A stretch of DNA of 64,000 bases from Stenopsyche tienmushanensis (taxonomy: Eukaryota; Arthropoda; Insecta; Trichoptera; Stenopsychidae): NCBI GenBank assembly GCA_008973525.1, contig WACJ01000247.1:248001-312000 (forward strand), in the 5' to 3' direction. Shown here in pieces: positions 1 to 12,639 of the stretch. A program made the position numbers and the translations under genes. Within the stretch, counting starts at the first letter, position 1. Each line of letters starts with the position of its first letter. The notes beneath the pieces are model-generated. The model did no database searches and was not told where the DNA came from. It worked only from the letters and a program-made list of their open reading frames with translations.

Positions 1-732
1 CCACAAGACCAGACCGGATATTGAATTCCTGACCACAAGCCCCCACAGGATGCTGCGTGCAACCGAGTATTTTGTAATTATACGATGTGAGAATTCGAGA
101 TGAAATTTTTCAGCAGGCTTTCGATATTGCAGATTGCACATGTAATCGATAGGGGAGTAATTTAAGGTTTGGGGGAAGATCATTAGTCGCCGGGCTAAGC
201 CAGGCTCGGTTTCGTGTTTGTAATGATAGTCGGTTCGATGTTTTAGGATTAGGAAACAATTCCTCTGGCATAAATTGCATGCTAGGCCCCCCTATGTGGG
301 GTCACAATAGTTTGATTTACTGTATGACAAAAACATATCTGTGCTGTGGGGGGTGCGGTTGACCCGCTAATAAACAATTCGGTAACTGGGGTGGATTACA
401 CCGGCTCTTTCGGATTCCTTCGCTCCGAACGAATGTAACCTTATCGTGATACGATTCATATTTAAAAATTCTATTTTATTTTTTTCATTTTTATATTTGA
501 ATTATATAACTAAAACAGATATTCGCGATGGAATTCAAACGAATCATTCTTATTTGAAACGCGCAAAAATGATTTCGAAACTTAATAACGATCATGCAGA
601 GGACTGTTTTTAAATGTCTCTCTGTAACATGGAATAAATAATTAAAGACTCAATGCTGACATCCGGCCAACGACAGCTATATCGAGCAATATACGTCTCG
701 CATAATAAACTGCGTACACAAACCATATTTTT
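1..732. other. No gene seen
   Basis: AT-rich sequence with a T-rich run near 470-500. There is no convincing reading frame, splice-site-bounded exon, tRNA box or repeat that I could match elsewhere in the window. Confidence 0.5.
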
Positions 733-985
733 ACTATGCCTATGTTATTCACGCAAGTGTAAACAATAAGTTGACAAAGTTTTATCGTAATTAGATGAAC
801 GGTATGGCAGCGCATTAAATACGTACAAACAAACAATATTTTTTTATATATTAGAAGACTATGCTTATATTACTCGCGCAATCTTTAGCAATAACTGGAT
901 AGATTTTTATCGCAATCTGATGAACAGTATGGCAGCGCATTACATACGAACAAACAGAGATTCATTTTTACATATTAGAAGATTG
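733..985 (-). repeat. Tandem dimer, ~125-bp unit (repeat family D)
   Basis: Two adjacent units start at 733 and 858. Each runs from an ACTATGC start, through a block reading ATGAACRGTATGGCAGCGC, to TTAGAAGA. The units differ by scattered substitutions and small length changes. The same unit occurs in the opposite orientation at 45,390-45,690, again as consecutive copies. Its core, CCGTTCATCCGATTGCGATG in the opposite strand, recurs at 55.4 and 60.4 kb. The class is not certain. Tandem units with this kind of core are common in non-autonomous arthropod transposons, but I cannot assign a superfamily from sequence alone. Confidence 0.75.
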
Positions 986-1600
986 GCTCAATTTCAAGAT
1001 TTTCAATCAGTACATTCAGGGTCGAATCAAAAGCAAGGTTCAACCTGGCAGGTTGTGGTTTCGCTGCAGTTCATAACGCTCGCGTTATCACAATAATGGT
1101 TTTGCAAACTTAAAAACTGCCCAAAGCAAGCTGGGTGCTAATTGGACAATGCAACGGTCGTAAGGGAAGGACAGTGGCAAAACCGCAGGGCCCAGCCGCA
1201 CGCCACCCGCTCCTGCCCTGTGCGCTCCCTCGACCACCCCTCGGCAATAAACTGCGGCCAAATGTAAATGAAATGTTCTGTGGCCTGCCCCCCCTCCATG
1301 AATTATTCATATCAATTAGATTATTGGATTGGGCACCGTTTGAAATTACGCGTACGGGCACAAGAAGTCTTCAATACTTCCGCTTCCGACCAGATTTGCC
1401 CTTTGCACCCACTTCCAGTTTTTCTCGCCCGCCCTGTCCCAGACATACGCCTGCATAATGTAATAGACACATTACATTATGCGAAAACACCATTCACAAG
1501 GGTCTTCCACTCCATGCATGATTTACATGCGAAGACGCCAACCGTGCATTTGCAAATTTTTTGACACCATTTCAACCTGTTGTGCAGTTTCCAAATAGAA
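986..1600. other. Locally GC-rich segment, no gene seen
   Basis: Positions 1135-1460 are clearly richer in G+C than their surroundings and carry overlapping reading frames of 83-107 codons on both strands. These overlap antisense to each other, have low-complexity proline/arginine-rich translations and show no known domain, so I read them as base-composition artefacts. Confidence 0.45.
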
Positions 1601-1619
1601 TTTAAATCCTGACATTGCA

Positions 1620-1780
1620 CGCCAGCGAAGAAAAGAACAGCGATACGAGTAGTAATTGACAACCATCGCAATATTGCAACAGAGGATGTTACTTCTCGTT
1701 TTTTTTCCCTTTTCTATGTCGGGATCAAAAAGCTTCTTATAAGATGGAATAAATGTATTTCTTATAAAGGTGCATTTAAT
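1620..1780 (-). mobile_element. LTR junction remnant (TGTTGCGCAACGC family), decayed
   Basis: Read on the minus strand, a purine-rich tract (reverse complement of 1682-1705) leads into TGTTGCAATATTGCG at 1681. This is a mutated form of the TGTTGCGCAACGC start seen at 12,359, 43,354, 28,501 and 50,404. The flanking 80 bp, containing AAGCTTCTT and AATAAATG on the plus strand, also match those copies. A polypurine tract next to a TG-start is the layout of a retrotransposon internal-3'-LTR junction. No gag or pol is seen beside it. Confidence 0.6.
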
Positions 1781-1965
1781 ACAAGAGGCTGGATATAATA
1801 AAAGCTCCAGTTAGTCCAAAGGATAGTTCAGTTTTAGTAAAGTTTACGGTATTGAAAGATGTGATCTTTCTGTCAGCTACTGCAATCTCGTAACTGTGAT
1901 CTTTATCTAAGCATAAACATAAAGATCTGAATGCAAAAGTCCTCATAGATACATTTTCATCTTCC

Positions 1966-2045
1966 CCGCTTATGCGGGCTCTTTTCACGGTCCGATAGTG
2001 GACGGACCGACGGAGGCCGCATGTAACAGTATTTATAAATATTAT
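1966..2045. repeat. ~75-bp dispersed repeat, matches 54.18-54.26 kb
   Basis: CTTTTCACGGTCCGATAGT followed by a variable purine/pyrimidine stretch and GTAACAG is repeated at 54,178-54,255. It lies next to LTR-type remnants at both sites, so it is probably LTR-derived. Confidence 0.55.
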
Positions 2046-3577
2046 TAGGAGGACCGGAAAGAAATCAAAATTTTTAGGTACCCGATTTCAGGGTCAGTTT
2101 ATGTCAAGGCACTATAAAATAAACACAATTTATGACAAAAATTGCAAAGGTACATTTTCAAAAATTAATGCAAAAAAATATTGACTGCGAAATGAATATA
2201 AATTTTCTATTAAAAAACGCGGGGAATGAAATTGTTTGAATAAAAAAGGTTGCTTAAATAATTAGGGGCGAGTCCCGCGGGAAGCCTCCAATCGGGAAAC
2301 GTTATGCATTACTTCCAAAATCCGTTCTCAGCTGTACCAGTACGAATATGTATACAAGCTATTACACAGAAAGCCAATTTGACCGCAAATACTCATTAGG
2401 GATACCATATGCTTTCTATGGAATCCCACCATTTCGAATTAATTCCAAACTTAATAACGAACAAACAATCGCTCCAATAAAGCCCGCTCGCTTTTATATA
2501 AAAACACACCCCTAACGGCAAACCGACATGTACGCATAATTACAACGCAACGTCAATCACAATCGGACCGAAGGAAAACTAAGCGAGCTTTTCTTCTCGG
2601 AGCTTTCCAAAATAATTTTCATAACAACGTTATGTACAATACCCGACGATTAACGACAAGCCCACGAGTGAAGGACGCCCCCGGTAATAAAAACTGAGGG
2701 GGTCGCATACATATTTACAAGGGATGGTATCTTTGGCGAAAGGCTGTAGCGGAGCGTGCCATGGCATGGCATATTTTGGCACTATGCCTTCGCAGATAGC
2801 CATTCCTAGGCTTGCTAAATACTGATAGCTGGCCTCGATAAAGGACAAAGACCTCTCGTAAAATAATAACCAACAACATCGACAAAATAACCCTCAACTA
2901 CTACCCTTGACATGTCCACTTTGCCCGCTTTAGTGCTTCGACCAAGCTCTGCTGCAAGCCGTCAGATATTATGCTGACAATCGATAGTTAAATTCTCGTC
3001 TAATATGCACTTAAATTGCACCCAGGCCCTGGGATAGTACTCCTTTAGGGGTTAAACAGACACAAAAATAGGTAAAGTCCACAGTTTTTCAATTCAAAAT
3101 TACGGGATTTTTATATAAAAAAGGGATTCTTGATTTAGTTGATAGACGGGACAAAGTTATAGATAATAATGATCATTAATTTCTATAACAATATTTGAAT
3201 TAACAGTCGAAAATGTGAGATTGATAAAATCTGACATTAATATTGAGCTTACCTAATAGAAAGAATCAATGAAAATGCATTTAAAAGTATTAATGAGCTA
3301 TGGAAAACCCTGGAAAATAAGGCAATTATAATATAAATGCACCCGACTGACTGCAAAATAATTATTGGGCTTTCAATATGAGCATTTTAATCAGACAACG
3401 AGACACAAATGCAGCATCTGTCAAATGCACTTTATGGATTCAACGTGGAACAGTGCATTTCATTGGGGCGATTTATTTGAACACTGCATGCGTCAATAAG
3501 ATCAAACAGATTTGTCAATGTGCATTAAATACATTAATGAATTGCATTAAATTTGTATACAGAAAAGAGGATGGTGA
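2046..3577. other. No gene seen
   Basis: AT-rich sequence with short frames only (at most 72 codons). The overlapping minus-strand frames near 2630-2897 have no recognisable domain. Confidence 0.45.
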
Positions 3578-3589
3578 GGGGGGGGGGGG
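3578..3589 (+). repeat. Poly-G run (12)
   Basis: An uninterrupted run of 12 G after GAGGATGGTGA. It is a homopolymer microsatellite and is prone to sequencing error. Confidence 0.9.
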
Positions 3590-4107
3590 AAACGCATCAA
3601 AAATTAATAACAATCATCATAATAACTAAGTGATGACATTTGACATGTTTATTAATGAGCGTACACTATGTTCGAACCGTTGATGAGGAATGTCGCATAT
3701 GTTGCGAACGGACTCGAGGAAAAAAGAGCATATTCGCACGTCGAGTGCGGAGATTAATGAATCTGAGACAGACGGGTGTTTTGCATCTCATCATACACTC
3801 ATACATCGATGGCTAGATCGTGTTGTAAAGATACCTCTACACGTCTAAATATTATCAAATATTGCTTATTTATTTATTTCATAGCAGATAATGACAAAAT
3901 AAACATAAAAATAATAATAAATAGTAGAAAGCTGCGTAAATCAATTAAATACGATAATGGGCTGAAAACTAATGCACATATGCTTGTAGATCGTAAACGA
4001 AATGATCTTATAAAGTGCACTAGGTGGCGAATGAAAGTAAAATTCCTCCTTAATTTAAGATTAAAGATTTGAGAGAAGCAAAAGTATGGAGACATGTTCT
4101 AGAGCTA
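3590..4107. other. No gene seen
   Basis: AT-rich. Contains frames of 98 (plus) and 73 (minus) codons that overlap antisense and resemble no known family. Confidence 0.4.
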
Positions 4108-4610
4108 TGTCAACGCGAACCAAACAGCATGCTGTTATCGATTTTTTAACTGCCGAAAATATGACTCCTGCTGAGATTCATCGTCGTTTAAAAGCTGTTT
4201 ATGGTAACGATGCTCTTGATAGATCTACTGTTAATCGATGAGTGATAACATTTCGTAGTTGAGAACCGGGAAAAGCCATAATTGTTGATGATTTGATTTA
4301 AAATGATTGGTGAATCGTTCAAAAGCGTGTCGCAAAACATACTGCAAGTGTCGGTTTCATTATTGAACGATTGGTGTACCGTAAAATCTGGGTACGAAAC
4401 ATTAAGTTCAAACCGATTCCACACCCTTCTTATTCCCTGATCTAACTCCTTGTAATCAAGGGTGATCATTATATCTCGGACAATGAGGTGAAGGCAGCTG
4501 TCAAGTCTTGGATGCGAGAAAAATTGGATTTTTTTTTCACTGACGGATTGAAAAAACACATTGGGGGAAGTATGTCAGTCTCAACGCTGACTATGTTGAA
4601 ATATATATGA
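4108..4610 (+). pseudogene. mariner/Tc1-class transposase relic
   Basis: Reading from the ATG at 4108, the first ~45 codons give a helix-turn-helix N-terminus of the mariner type (AVIDFL, then TPAEIHRRLKAVYG, then STVNR), followed immediately by a TGA where tryptophan is usual. A further stop follows after ~8 codons. The middle is missing or too decayed to read. From about 4410 the C-terminal part resumes (HPSYS, then DNEVKAAVKSWMREKLDFF, then TDGLKK), ending near 4609. The whole is ~500 bp against ~1 kb for an intact mariner transposase, so most of the catalytic core is gone. Family assignment rests on recalled motifs; the exact mariner subgroup is not determined. Confidence 0.82.
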
Positions 4611-6546
4611 TTTAAAAGCTTAAGAATTTTACTTTAATATCATTTTTTTTCGATTATTCTATTTGTTTTTGTTCGCGTTCTACAAGTATGTGTGCATTAT
4701 TTTTCAGCCTACCCATTTAACAAAAGTGATAACAAGCGTGGTAACAAAAGTGATCAAGCAGCTAAAAACGCATAAGTTAATGCCTGTTCACCATTAAAAT
4801 TTGTTATATTATGGACTATATTAACATGTACCTGTTGCTGAATTCTTAAAAAAGTATTTTAAACACATTTAACAATTACTTAAAAATTAAATTCCTATCA
4901 AAGTAAATACAATACTTACGATGGTGAGTTCTGTAACCCTAGATTTGTTCAATTTGGTCAGATTAGTGCCCATTCGTGGCCATCAATCTTCTTGTAAGAA
5001 TCACCTTTCTTCCGACTTCCGTTAACACTAATAAGTCTTTTGCTAAAATAGACACATCCACTTCGATTTAAACTGTTTACTTTATCAACTTCTATAAAAT
5101 GCACAAAACACTTCAATATATATATATTATTTAATTATAATAACATAAATAATTATTCTACGTCAATGTTATCATGTGATTAGGGTTGTCCATCGCATTG
5201 AACAATGTTCAATTAATTCATTTATCAACATAATTATATCAGCATAATTGAAGTGTATATTTATGGGGGTCGGTCGATGAAAGCGATCGATCATCAATGA
5301 AAGCGGGCAAACTAGGCCGAATTTTAGATGAGGCAATTAAGGAAGATGTGTTCCGCTAGAAGCTTTCATCGAAATGTCATCAGGAGAGTTGCGAAAGGTC
5401 GCAGAAAGTATGGAGACGGATGGGTGGGCGACCTTTCGTCGATGCTTTTGTTTTTTTGCTGTTCGTTATCAATTTCGTCGGCGCCACTAGTCTAAATGTT
5501 TATGAAGCGTTTCGTTTTATGGCGCCCGTGGATGCGCCCATCAAAACGGGGCCTATTGCGTTCGGCCCTGCTTTATGCACGCGCTCCCTGTAATTATGCA
5601 AATATTTATCTTTACGCATTTTATTGTTTGCCTAAATGTCCCGGCGAATTTCGAGAGAGCGGAGCGCAAACTTCATCTGACGAAATATTCTCCATCCGTG
5701 AATGTCAACAACGACATTTACAGAAAAAAATACAATATTTTATGTGTGTTTCGCAAAAAAGCTGCATTTTTGCAGGAAGAAATGTTTAGGATGCTATTAA
5801 ACGAAATAATCATATCGGCCTTTTGATTGTTAATTTTCAAAAATACGATATCCTTCTAGCGTGAATTCCTTGAAAGTAAGCCCTGAAATAGTAACGTGAA
5901 CAAATGGTATCTAAGTGGATGAAACTGCAGTATTTCTGGGCCAAGGATCATAAACAACGATCGATCACGTGGGTCGACGTTTCTTCCCAAAGTACACGTG
6001 TTAACCAGTATTTTGGCAAATCATCTAGATGTGAAGAAAATTCCACCTTTTATCAACGCGAAGACAAAGATAGATACACTTGAACGCTTTTCGGGAGTAT
6101 ATGTTCTTGAAAGCAAAAAAGCTTGATTTACACAAGCAGTTAAAATATGCTGTCATCTCCTTTGCGAGGTATTTAAAGATGTTTGTTAATATGGGATTCA
6201 GCCAGTACTCACCGTCTCCAGACATTTGTTATTGCAATAAACAAGCCATTCAAATATCATATATGCATGCAAATCAATAATTGCAGAATACAAAATGGAG
6301 AGAGATAAACACAAGTCTGGCCTAAAAGAAGTCGTAAAATGGGAGAAGAATTCATGAGATAAAATATTCTGCATATGCTGCGAATGGATTCGAATGATAC
6401 AGAAACATGATTGGGGAGATTGTGAATCGGAGATAGAGACAAAATGAGTGTTTTGCTTCACTCATATATCGTACGAATGTATCGATTGATAACGATAACC
6501 CAAATTTATCGATTAATAATGATAGCCCATTTTTTAAAATTAAAAC
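4611..6546. other. No gene seen
   Basis: AT-rich non-coding sequence. Around 5490-5830 there are two overlapping frames (97 and 83 codons) in somewhat more GC-rich DNA, without a known domain. An octamer-like ATGCAAAT occurs at 5597 but is expected by chance in DNA of this composition. Confidence 0.4.
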
Positions 6547-6660
6547 TGAAGACACACATGTGTATTGTTTATGTTTACGCGAAGAAATGAAAGAATAATG
6601 TGTGTTATCAACAGTGTTAAGGTTCATTTTTTGATATACAAGATTGACTCATGCTACGCG
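6547..6660 (+). repeat. Dispersed repeat family E
   Basis: Contains TATCAACAGTGTTAAGGTTC followed by ATTTTTTGATATACAAG. Copies occur at 41,588-41,665 (same orientation) and at 27,180-27,310 and 53,080-53,165 (reverse). In the 27-kb copy the repeat is preceded by AATAAAG, which suggests an LTR or other retroelement terminus. Class uncertain. Confidence 0.6.
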
Positions 6661-9600
6661 GTCTTGAGAAAAAAGTCGATTTGTAACCAAACCAAAAAAA
6701 ATACAGTATATTTTTAATTAAGATTGCGAAAACAATTTCATTTAAATTCATAGCCAAATGTCTTAATGTGACTATGACATATATGAAATTAAAAAGGTTT
6801 CATTTGACCCTTGGAAGTTAAGAACTTAGGATCGATCCACCATAACGAATTCAAGGTTACATTGAATCAAATAACATCAAAATTATTCAAAGTCTCCAAA
6901 ATAAATAAAGTCTTTCGGGCAAAAATAAACACGTATTTTATAATATGCAGTTGACTATTATAATTATTCTAAGTGGAATTAGTTTTTTTAATATTAATAT
7001 TGAAGTATAAATAATATGTATATTTATGTAAATTATAATTTGTGACAACCCTGAAACAATGCATATCAATATTGGCCAATAAATCAGTGGCGTAACAAGA
7101 TCAATTGTTTTATTATTAAATTATATTTTAAATTTAATCAATAAAAGGATGATAATTGATATGATTTATGGCAATATGGATCAAAAATATGAATCTTTCG
7201 AAGGTCGATTTTTATTTTTTTTGACGAATTGATATTTTTTTAAAATTTAATATAGATCATATCTGAGGTAAGTTGCATTTTAAAAAATGCCCATTGAGGG
7301 TCCTTAAGCTCGTTCGAAGCCATTAGTGCAATTGGTTGCTTGCTGCCGCTTCTTTTGAAGGGATTTTCTACATATTTTTTTTGGGGGTTGTTTAAGAACT
7401 ATATGTCCGCACATGCCATTCAACGTCGGGCATATTGTTTAAGCTGTAATTTAACATTTTTAAGTAAACACGATGGGGTCTTTTTGTGCGGTGAGTCAGT
7501 TGGGCTGTTCGCAGCAGGGGAGTCCCTGACGACTGAGGGGGCGAACAGAAGGGTGCAAGAGGAGTCCTTCGCCTGCCGGCGACGTATTTACAACCGCGCA
7601 GCTTGCATGCATCTAAATACGAACATTTACCTAAATAAATTTGATTTTAATAACCCGAGGACGCATTCATAACGAGAATTCAATGCCAGACTTTAAGAGT
7701 TTCGAGCTAGCCTCGTTTGAATGAACGGTTTTAAATCACGTCTGGGTGTGCCAATAGTTCAGATTTAAATATTTGTATGCCTAAAATGTATGTCTGTGCA
7801 TAAAAAAGTCATATTGTATAGAGGCAAACGTATCTGGCAGTCAATAAAGCGTCGTATACAGTGAGTGCATTGAAGTGTTTTGTGAAGAAGACAATGATCC
7901 ACCAGGGGATGAACGGGGGTTCAATTTAATATCTAATAAAGAGATGTGCGCAGCGGGGAAAGGCTCCGCTTGGAGCCTGAAAAGGCAGGTGGAACATTCT
8001 CGTTATATTTTAGGGATATTGTTCGCTATTCAGTCTAGTATCGAATAATAAACAATCAATCCATCCCGATTATCAGCATCTGGATCAGACGGGCGATCAT
8101 TACGCCTTGTCGTTTTGACGTCGATGCATGCATTTGATGTTGCATAACATCGACATAATATCATGTTAACGTGACAAGTGAGGGGATCACATGTCATGTC
8201 CGATGGACGTTATCCTGGAATAAATCCAAATATGCCATGAACCTGAAAATCACTCCCACTATCATTATACAACGCGAACTTATTAACGTCACCCCTAAAC
8301 AAATATTATAGTTCTATTCCGCGAAATTTTTCATACTTGAATAAAATATTTTTTCTGAAGGATAAAATCATGCCAGAAAAGCACAATAATCCACCCTGCC
8401 GAACATTAACAGTACCTTATTAATCAAATCAGTCTTATACGAAAAAATCACTGCACAACGCTTAATTAAGGAACGCACAAGTTACAATAAAAATGATCAA
8501 GTATTTATTTCGAGATAAGGCTGTATTATTATTGTCGTTATTGTATTTGTAGACGAAATTGCTAAAAAAAAGATGAGGTGTTTGGGTGATCAGCTGTCAC
8601 TGCAGAGTTCACAGATTGTTTGTATACAAACACCCCTAAAGCGCACCCCTAAAGCAAAAAGCGGCCGACCGACCCGAACGTCAGGCCTCAACTGATTTGG
8701 CTACGGCTCTACTATTTTGGTGAGTTGTGGTCTTACCGTTTTACAATTTCACTCCACATCGGGCATACTCCATTCGTTCCTCCGGGACGAAACACATCAT
8801 CGGGGTTCGTATGAGTTGTGTAATAGGGGATGTATAAAGTCTTTCAATATGGATGCTCGAAATTTATTGGTTGGGAGCTCTAGCTACGTTTGTCAAATTA
8901 ATTGTGAATCATTATTATCTTTGGTAAGCTTAAGTTTCTGATATGCTCTAATGACTTTCTTTTTCTCATAGAGTTCATCCATTCAAAGGATTCACCCATT
9001 TAAATCCATCTCTCTGAATATCGATTATTATTAAACACATTCCGAACCGCTATGACAATGAAATTGGTATAATATTTGAATATTCAATCTGCATTCACAC
9101 AGTCAAACACTGATTTCCTTGGAAATGAACAGTTTGGATTTCTTAAAATTGGAACATTTCGCTGATTTTCTTAGAATTGAGCATTACAGAATTCTAAGAC
9201 TCCGTTGGGCCGTTGGGATTTCTAGGAATTAGAAAAATTCTCGGAAATGAGTTGTTTGTAAGGAATTCTAGGAATTGGAAATTGATATTCAACAGAACGG
9301 CATTAATATACTGCAAAATCAGGTGGAAATATTAACTGAGCATTCAGAAAAGGATCAATTTGAAAAAAAAAAATCGAAAAAAGCAAAAATAATGTAGGGT
9401 ATACGATTAAAATGCTTGATAAGTTCATGCAACACCAACCGTCAGAAGGCTAAAATTGAGGCGCTTAAAAGCGTTAATTTTATTGAAAAATTCAAATATA
9501 TAACAATAGTAGTAATTGACACTAAAAATAAGCAGAAAAAATTGAAAGAAACTAGTGAATTTATTACGAATGAAAGTTCTAAATTACTTAACAAAAAACG

Positions 9601-11079
9601 AATAACATCGGATTAATATTATAAATATTCAAATTTATAAATAAAATAAAAAAAATAAAAAAAGGGGGTGAATATCGAATATTCGCACAAAAATATGAAG
9701 GGCATATGCTAAGATTATTGAATTTTAATGTTTTTTTTTTATTTTAAACATAAATTCAATAATTTGGCAACATTTTAAATATGTATAACACAATCTTTTG
9801 TGCGTCAAAAGCTCAAAAAAAGGCCACGTGTTGCATGCGTTTTTAAGTGAGCGGAATGGAATGAGTTAATTATCATTAACATAGCGCAGCTACACCGCCT
9901 ATTGGAGGATTAAGGCATCTTCATTATTCATTTACAAAATAGATCACAACCATATTGGCTGTCTTTTTGTTCAGCCATTTTGTTCAGCCATGATTCGCGT
10001 ATCTTAATTATCTAAATAAACGCCTCCTATCAAGACAACACATCCGTTTATGTCTGACGATTTTTGGTCCAATAGGGTTAAGAGACCATGATTTCAGAAT
10101 TTTATTTGTTGACGCTCATGCAGCGAGTCACTTGGATGAATGTGTTGAAGGACGTGTTTAAAAATAATCGGTTTGCTTAGAAATATATATAGAAAAATCT
10201 ATGGATTCAATTATGCTGATTTTAATGAAAAGGGCTTTCTGGAGTATACTATGGAATTTAGTCTTTCCTTTTTTTTGCAATGCTGTGCAAAAACTGAGAT
10301 AGATTAATCAGGTGATGTTGTAAGGCAAATATAATGATGGAAATGCGCGTGTTTAGTCCGTGGGCGAAGGAAAGGAGTATGGAGTAAAAGTTGGAGTATG
10401 GAGGGTGTGTGAGCGCATGCGCGTGCCCCTCCTCTGGCGCGTGCCGCTCCGAACGTTTATTTATGGAATATTTAGATGTTTGTTGTCGTGAGTCCTCTGT
10501 CGGCAGTTTTACGGCCCTTTTTAAATCAACGGCAGATGCGTGTCTCGTTCTCGGGGTAATCGCCATGGCCGCGTATGCGCTCAAAATTTTTATACCCCTA
10601 TAAATTTGGGATTCATTGCATAAATTGAATCGCATGAAAATAAATTAAGGGCTGTATATTAAAAAAAAATACGTAGCTGGCAGACGGCCGACAATCCGAC
10701 ATACGTCTTCCTCCGCAACGAAAAAAGTTTTATGGCTCCTAATGCGATTTTCCCGTAATGAAAAACGCGCACGAATTTTCAATTTTCGGGAATGTAGAAA
10801 ATACCATAAAATTAAATTTCATCCCCAATAAACGCAGCGTCAAGGGTGCATATGTGTCTCATGTGCTTGACGCGAGTGTAAATAAATTGACACTCCTCTT
10901 TACACTTCAAAATTGGGTGCTAATAAGCGACGCACCGGTGACTCGCTATTAAAACGAATGCTCGTCTCGAGTGCTCATCACTCTGAATTTTACCTTTGAA
11001 CATATTTTATATCCACTAATTATACCCCACCCAAATTCATAAAATATAGAAGAGAACGAAAATATATTTATCTTTCTTA
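6661..11079. other. Long stretch with no gene seen
   Basis: 4.4 kb of mostly AT-rich DNA. Local landmarks are a GC-richer patch at 7480-7620, a 9120-9290 patch with several TTCTAGGAATT-like words, a poly-T run near 9731, and antisense-overlapping frames near 10,258-10,635 (125 and 70 codons). None shows a domain or plausible splice structure. Confidence 0.4.
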
Positions 11080-11215
11080 ATAATATTAGATACATTTTAT
11101 ATAAAATTGGCGAAACTCGGATAACTACGCCACTGGAAATCTTACAAGTGCCGACTACCGGATGATGGCCGCAGAAGAAACGAAGCGCCGTACGACGATT
11201 CAATGAATAATAGGA
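11080..11215. repeat. ~130-bp dispersed repeat, matches 36.53-36.68 kb
   Basis: The segment containing CCACTGGAAATCTTACAAG and CCGACTACCGGA aligns, with many substitutions, to 36,530-36,680 in the same orientation. No coding potential; class unknown. Confidence 0.5.
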
Positions 11216-11559
11216 GATGTTGGGTATAAAAGTGTTGCGGAGAGCTATTGACTTTATACAGTAGAACCTCCATTATCCGGACCTCGATTATACGGATTTT
11301 CGATTATCCGGATTGTTCAAATTAACAAAATTAAAAATATAATTTGCTGATTTGCACGTGGAGAACTGATTTTTAAGCAAACATTAAAAACTTTCGTGGG
11401 TAGTTTTTAATGATTGTATTATAAATTTCGTCGAACCTAATTATTCCAAGCAGATGGAAATAATGAAGAAACAGTTTTCAGTTTCCACATGAAAATAAAT
11501 TTAAAAGATTGTTGCTGAAAGATAGTTGGAGCTTGAAAAGGCCATTAGTAGGTTGAATG

Positions 11560-12028
11560 CAAAAGATTTTGAATGATGAGGAAATAATTGAAGAAATATC
11601 TGCCTCAGAAAAACAAGATCCAGAAGACGAAGAAGAGATTTGCGATGTAGGATAGATTGGTCCAACATATTTTGAAGCATTTCAGTGTTTAGATCAGGCG
11701 TAGCCAACCCGCGGCATGCGGGACGCCTTGAATATTTTTCCAGAAGATTTATTACACTTTTACAAAATATATTTTTTCACTTCAAAAAAATGTCTATAGT
11801 TAATCTAAATCTAAAATGGGGATATATAATTTTATATGCGGCCCGCGGAGCTATGATGCATTTCCAAAGTGGCCCGCAATATCATTTGGGTTGGCCACCC
11901 CTGGTTTAGATGTCGCCATGAAATGGCTTGAGAAGCAAGAAGAATGTAAATCAGGACAACTTATATATCTTAAGAATATTCGTGATTTGGCAGCTTCTAA
12001 AAGAAGAGCGAGCCTTAAACAAAAATAG
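11560..12028 (+). pseudogene. Tigger/pogo transposase C-terminal remnant, split by a MITE
   Basis: An acidic stretch (SEKQDPEDEEEICDV) is followed by FEAFQCLD just before the MITE. After the MITE the frame resumes as DVAMKWLEKQEE, then LKNIRDLAASKRR, and ends at a TAG at 12,026-12,028. If the 209-bp MITE and one 8-bp target duplication are ignored, the two halves join in one frame. This shows the insertion hit a reading frame of a pogo/Jerky-like transposase tail. The DDE catalytic core is absent. Confidence 0.8.
11695..11903. mobile_element. hAT-type MITE, 209 bp, nested in Tigger
   Basis: Terminal inverted repeats CAGGCGTAGCCAACC (left) and CAGGGGTGGCCAACC (right, complemented) match at 13 of 15 positions. 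The flanks carry an exact 8-bp duplication, GTTTAGAT, at 11,687-11,694 and 11,904-11,911. CAG-type ends plus an 8-bp duplication identify a hAT-superfamily element. It has no coding capacity and would depend on a hAT transposase elsewhere. It inserted after the Tigger element. Confidence 0.95.
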
Positions 12029-12289
12029 ATATTTGATTTTTTTAATAAAAATAATTTATTATATATGTTTGTAAATCTAGACGAATAAAATTTATTCATA
12101 CTTTCCCTGTCAATTATGTTTTTTTTTATTATCCGGATTTTTCGTTATCCGGACTACTTTCATCCCCAATTAGTCCAGATAATCGAGGTTCTACTGTATT
12201 TAGTTCCAGTCTATATTTGAATTTTGAGGCATCTTCCATAAAAATCGGAACCAATTAAGTGTTGGGATCCGACCGCTCGTCTTGGTGCT

Positions 12290-12475
12290 TGGTACTACCA
12301 GCTACTAGACGATGCTAAAGCTGATTAAATGAAAACGAATAATTATGCGTTGCGCAACAGAGGATGCTGCCTCTCGCTTTTTTTTCTTCAGTGACGGGAC
12401 CAAGAAGCTTCCTATCCGATTGAATAAATGTATTTTTAATGAAGGGAACTATGAAGAAAAATAAGATACTCCAAT
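12290..12475 (-). mobile_element. LTR junction (TGTTGCGCAACGC family)
   Basis: On the minus strand a purine-rich tract (complement of 12,365-12,390) leads directly into TGTTGCGCAACGCATAATT starting at 12,359. The first bases contain a perfect 10-bp palindrome, GTTGCGCAAC. The 12,365-12,475 internal side matches 43,355-43,460 and 1,682-1,780. This is the layout of a polypurine tract and 3' LTR. The LTR side (12,290-12,359) is shared with 54,140-54,180. The family resembles BEL/Pao elements, but no coding sequence is present to confirm this. Confidence 0.65.
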
Positions 12476-12639
12476 TATATATTTTTTTAGATTAATTTAT
12501 TTATAGAATGAAAGGTTACTACTATTAGCTTGCAGAATAACAATTAACCGACGACTCTCCCTTCCTGCATGGATGGCAAGCAATGCTCGTGCAAGAAAAT
12601 ATAGATGTTGTTATTCTAGATGCAATGTTTTCATTCAGT

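Larger units (their letters stand above)
11259..12196 (+). mobile_element. Tigger/pogo-family DNA transposon (non-autonomous)
   Basis: The element has terminal inverted repeats starting CAGTAGAACCTC. The left end reads on into repeated TTATCCGGA words, and the right end mirrors them. It is flanked on both sides by TA (11,257-11,258 and 12,197-12,198), the expected target duplication for the Tc1/mariner-pogo superfamily. Total length is 938 bp, or about 721 bp once the nested 209-bp MITE and its duplicated 8 bp are removed. An intact Tigger is ~2.5 kb, so only the C-terminal coding part remains. Seen directly: ends, target duplication and coding remnant. Known: this terminal motif is typical of Tigger/pogo elements. 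Confidence 0.92.

Noticed and set aside
5597..5604. Octamer ATGCAAAT as a POU-factor site
   Set aside because: The same 8-mer occurs several times in the window (for example at 6,266 and 28,917 in reverse), about what AT-rich DNA gives by chance.
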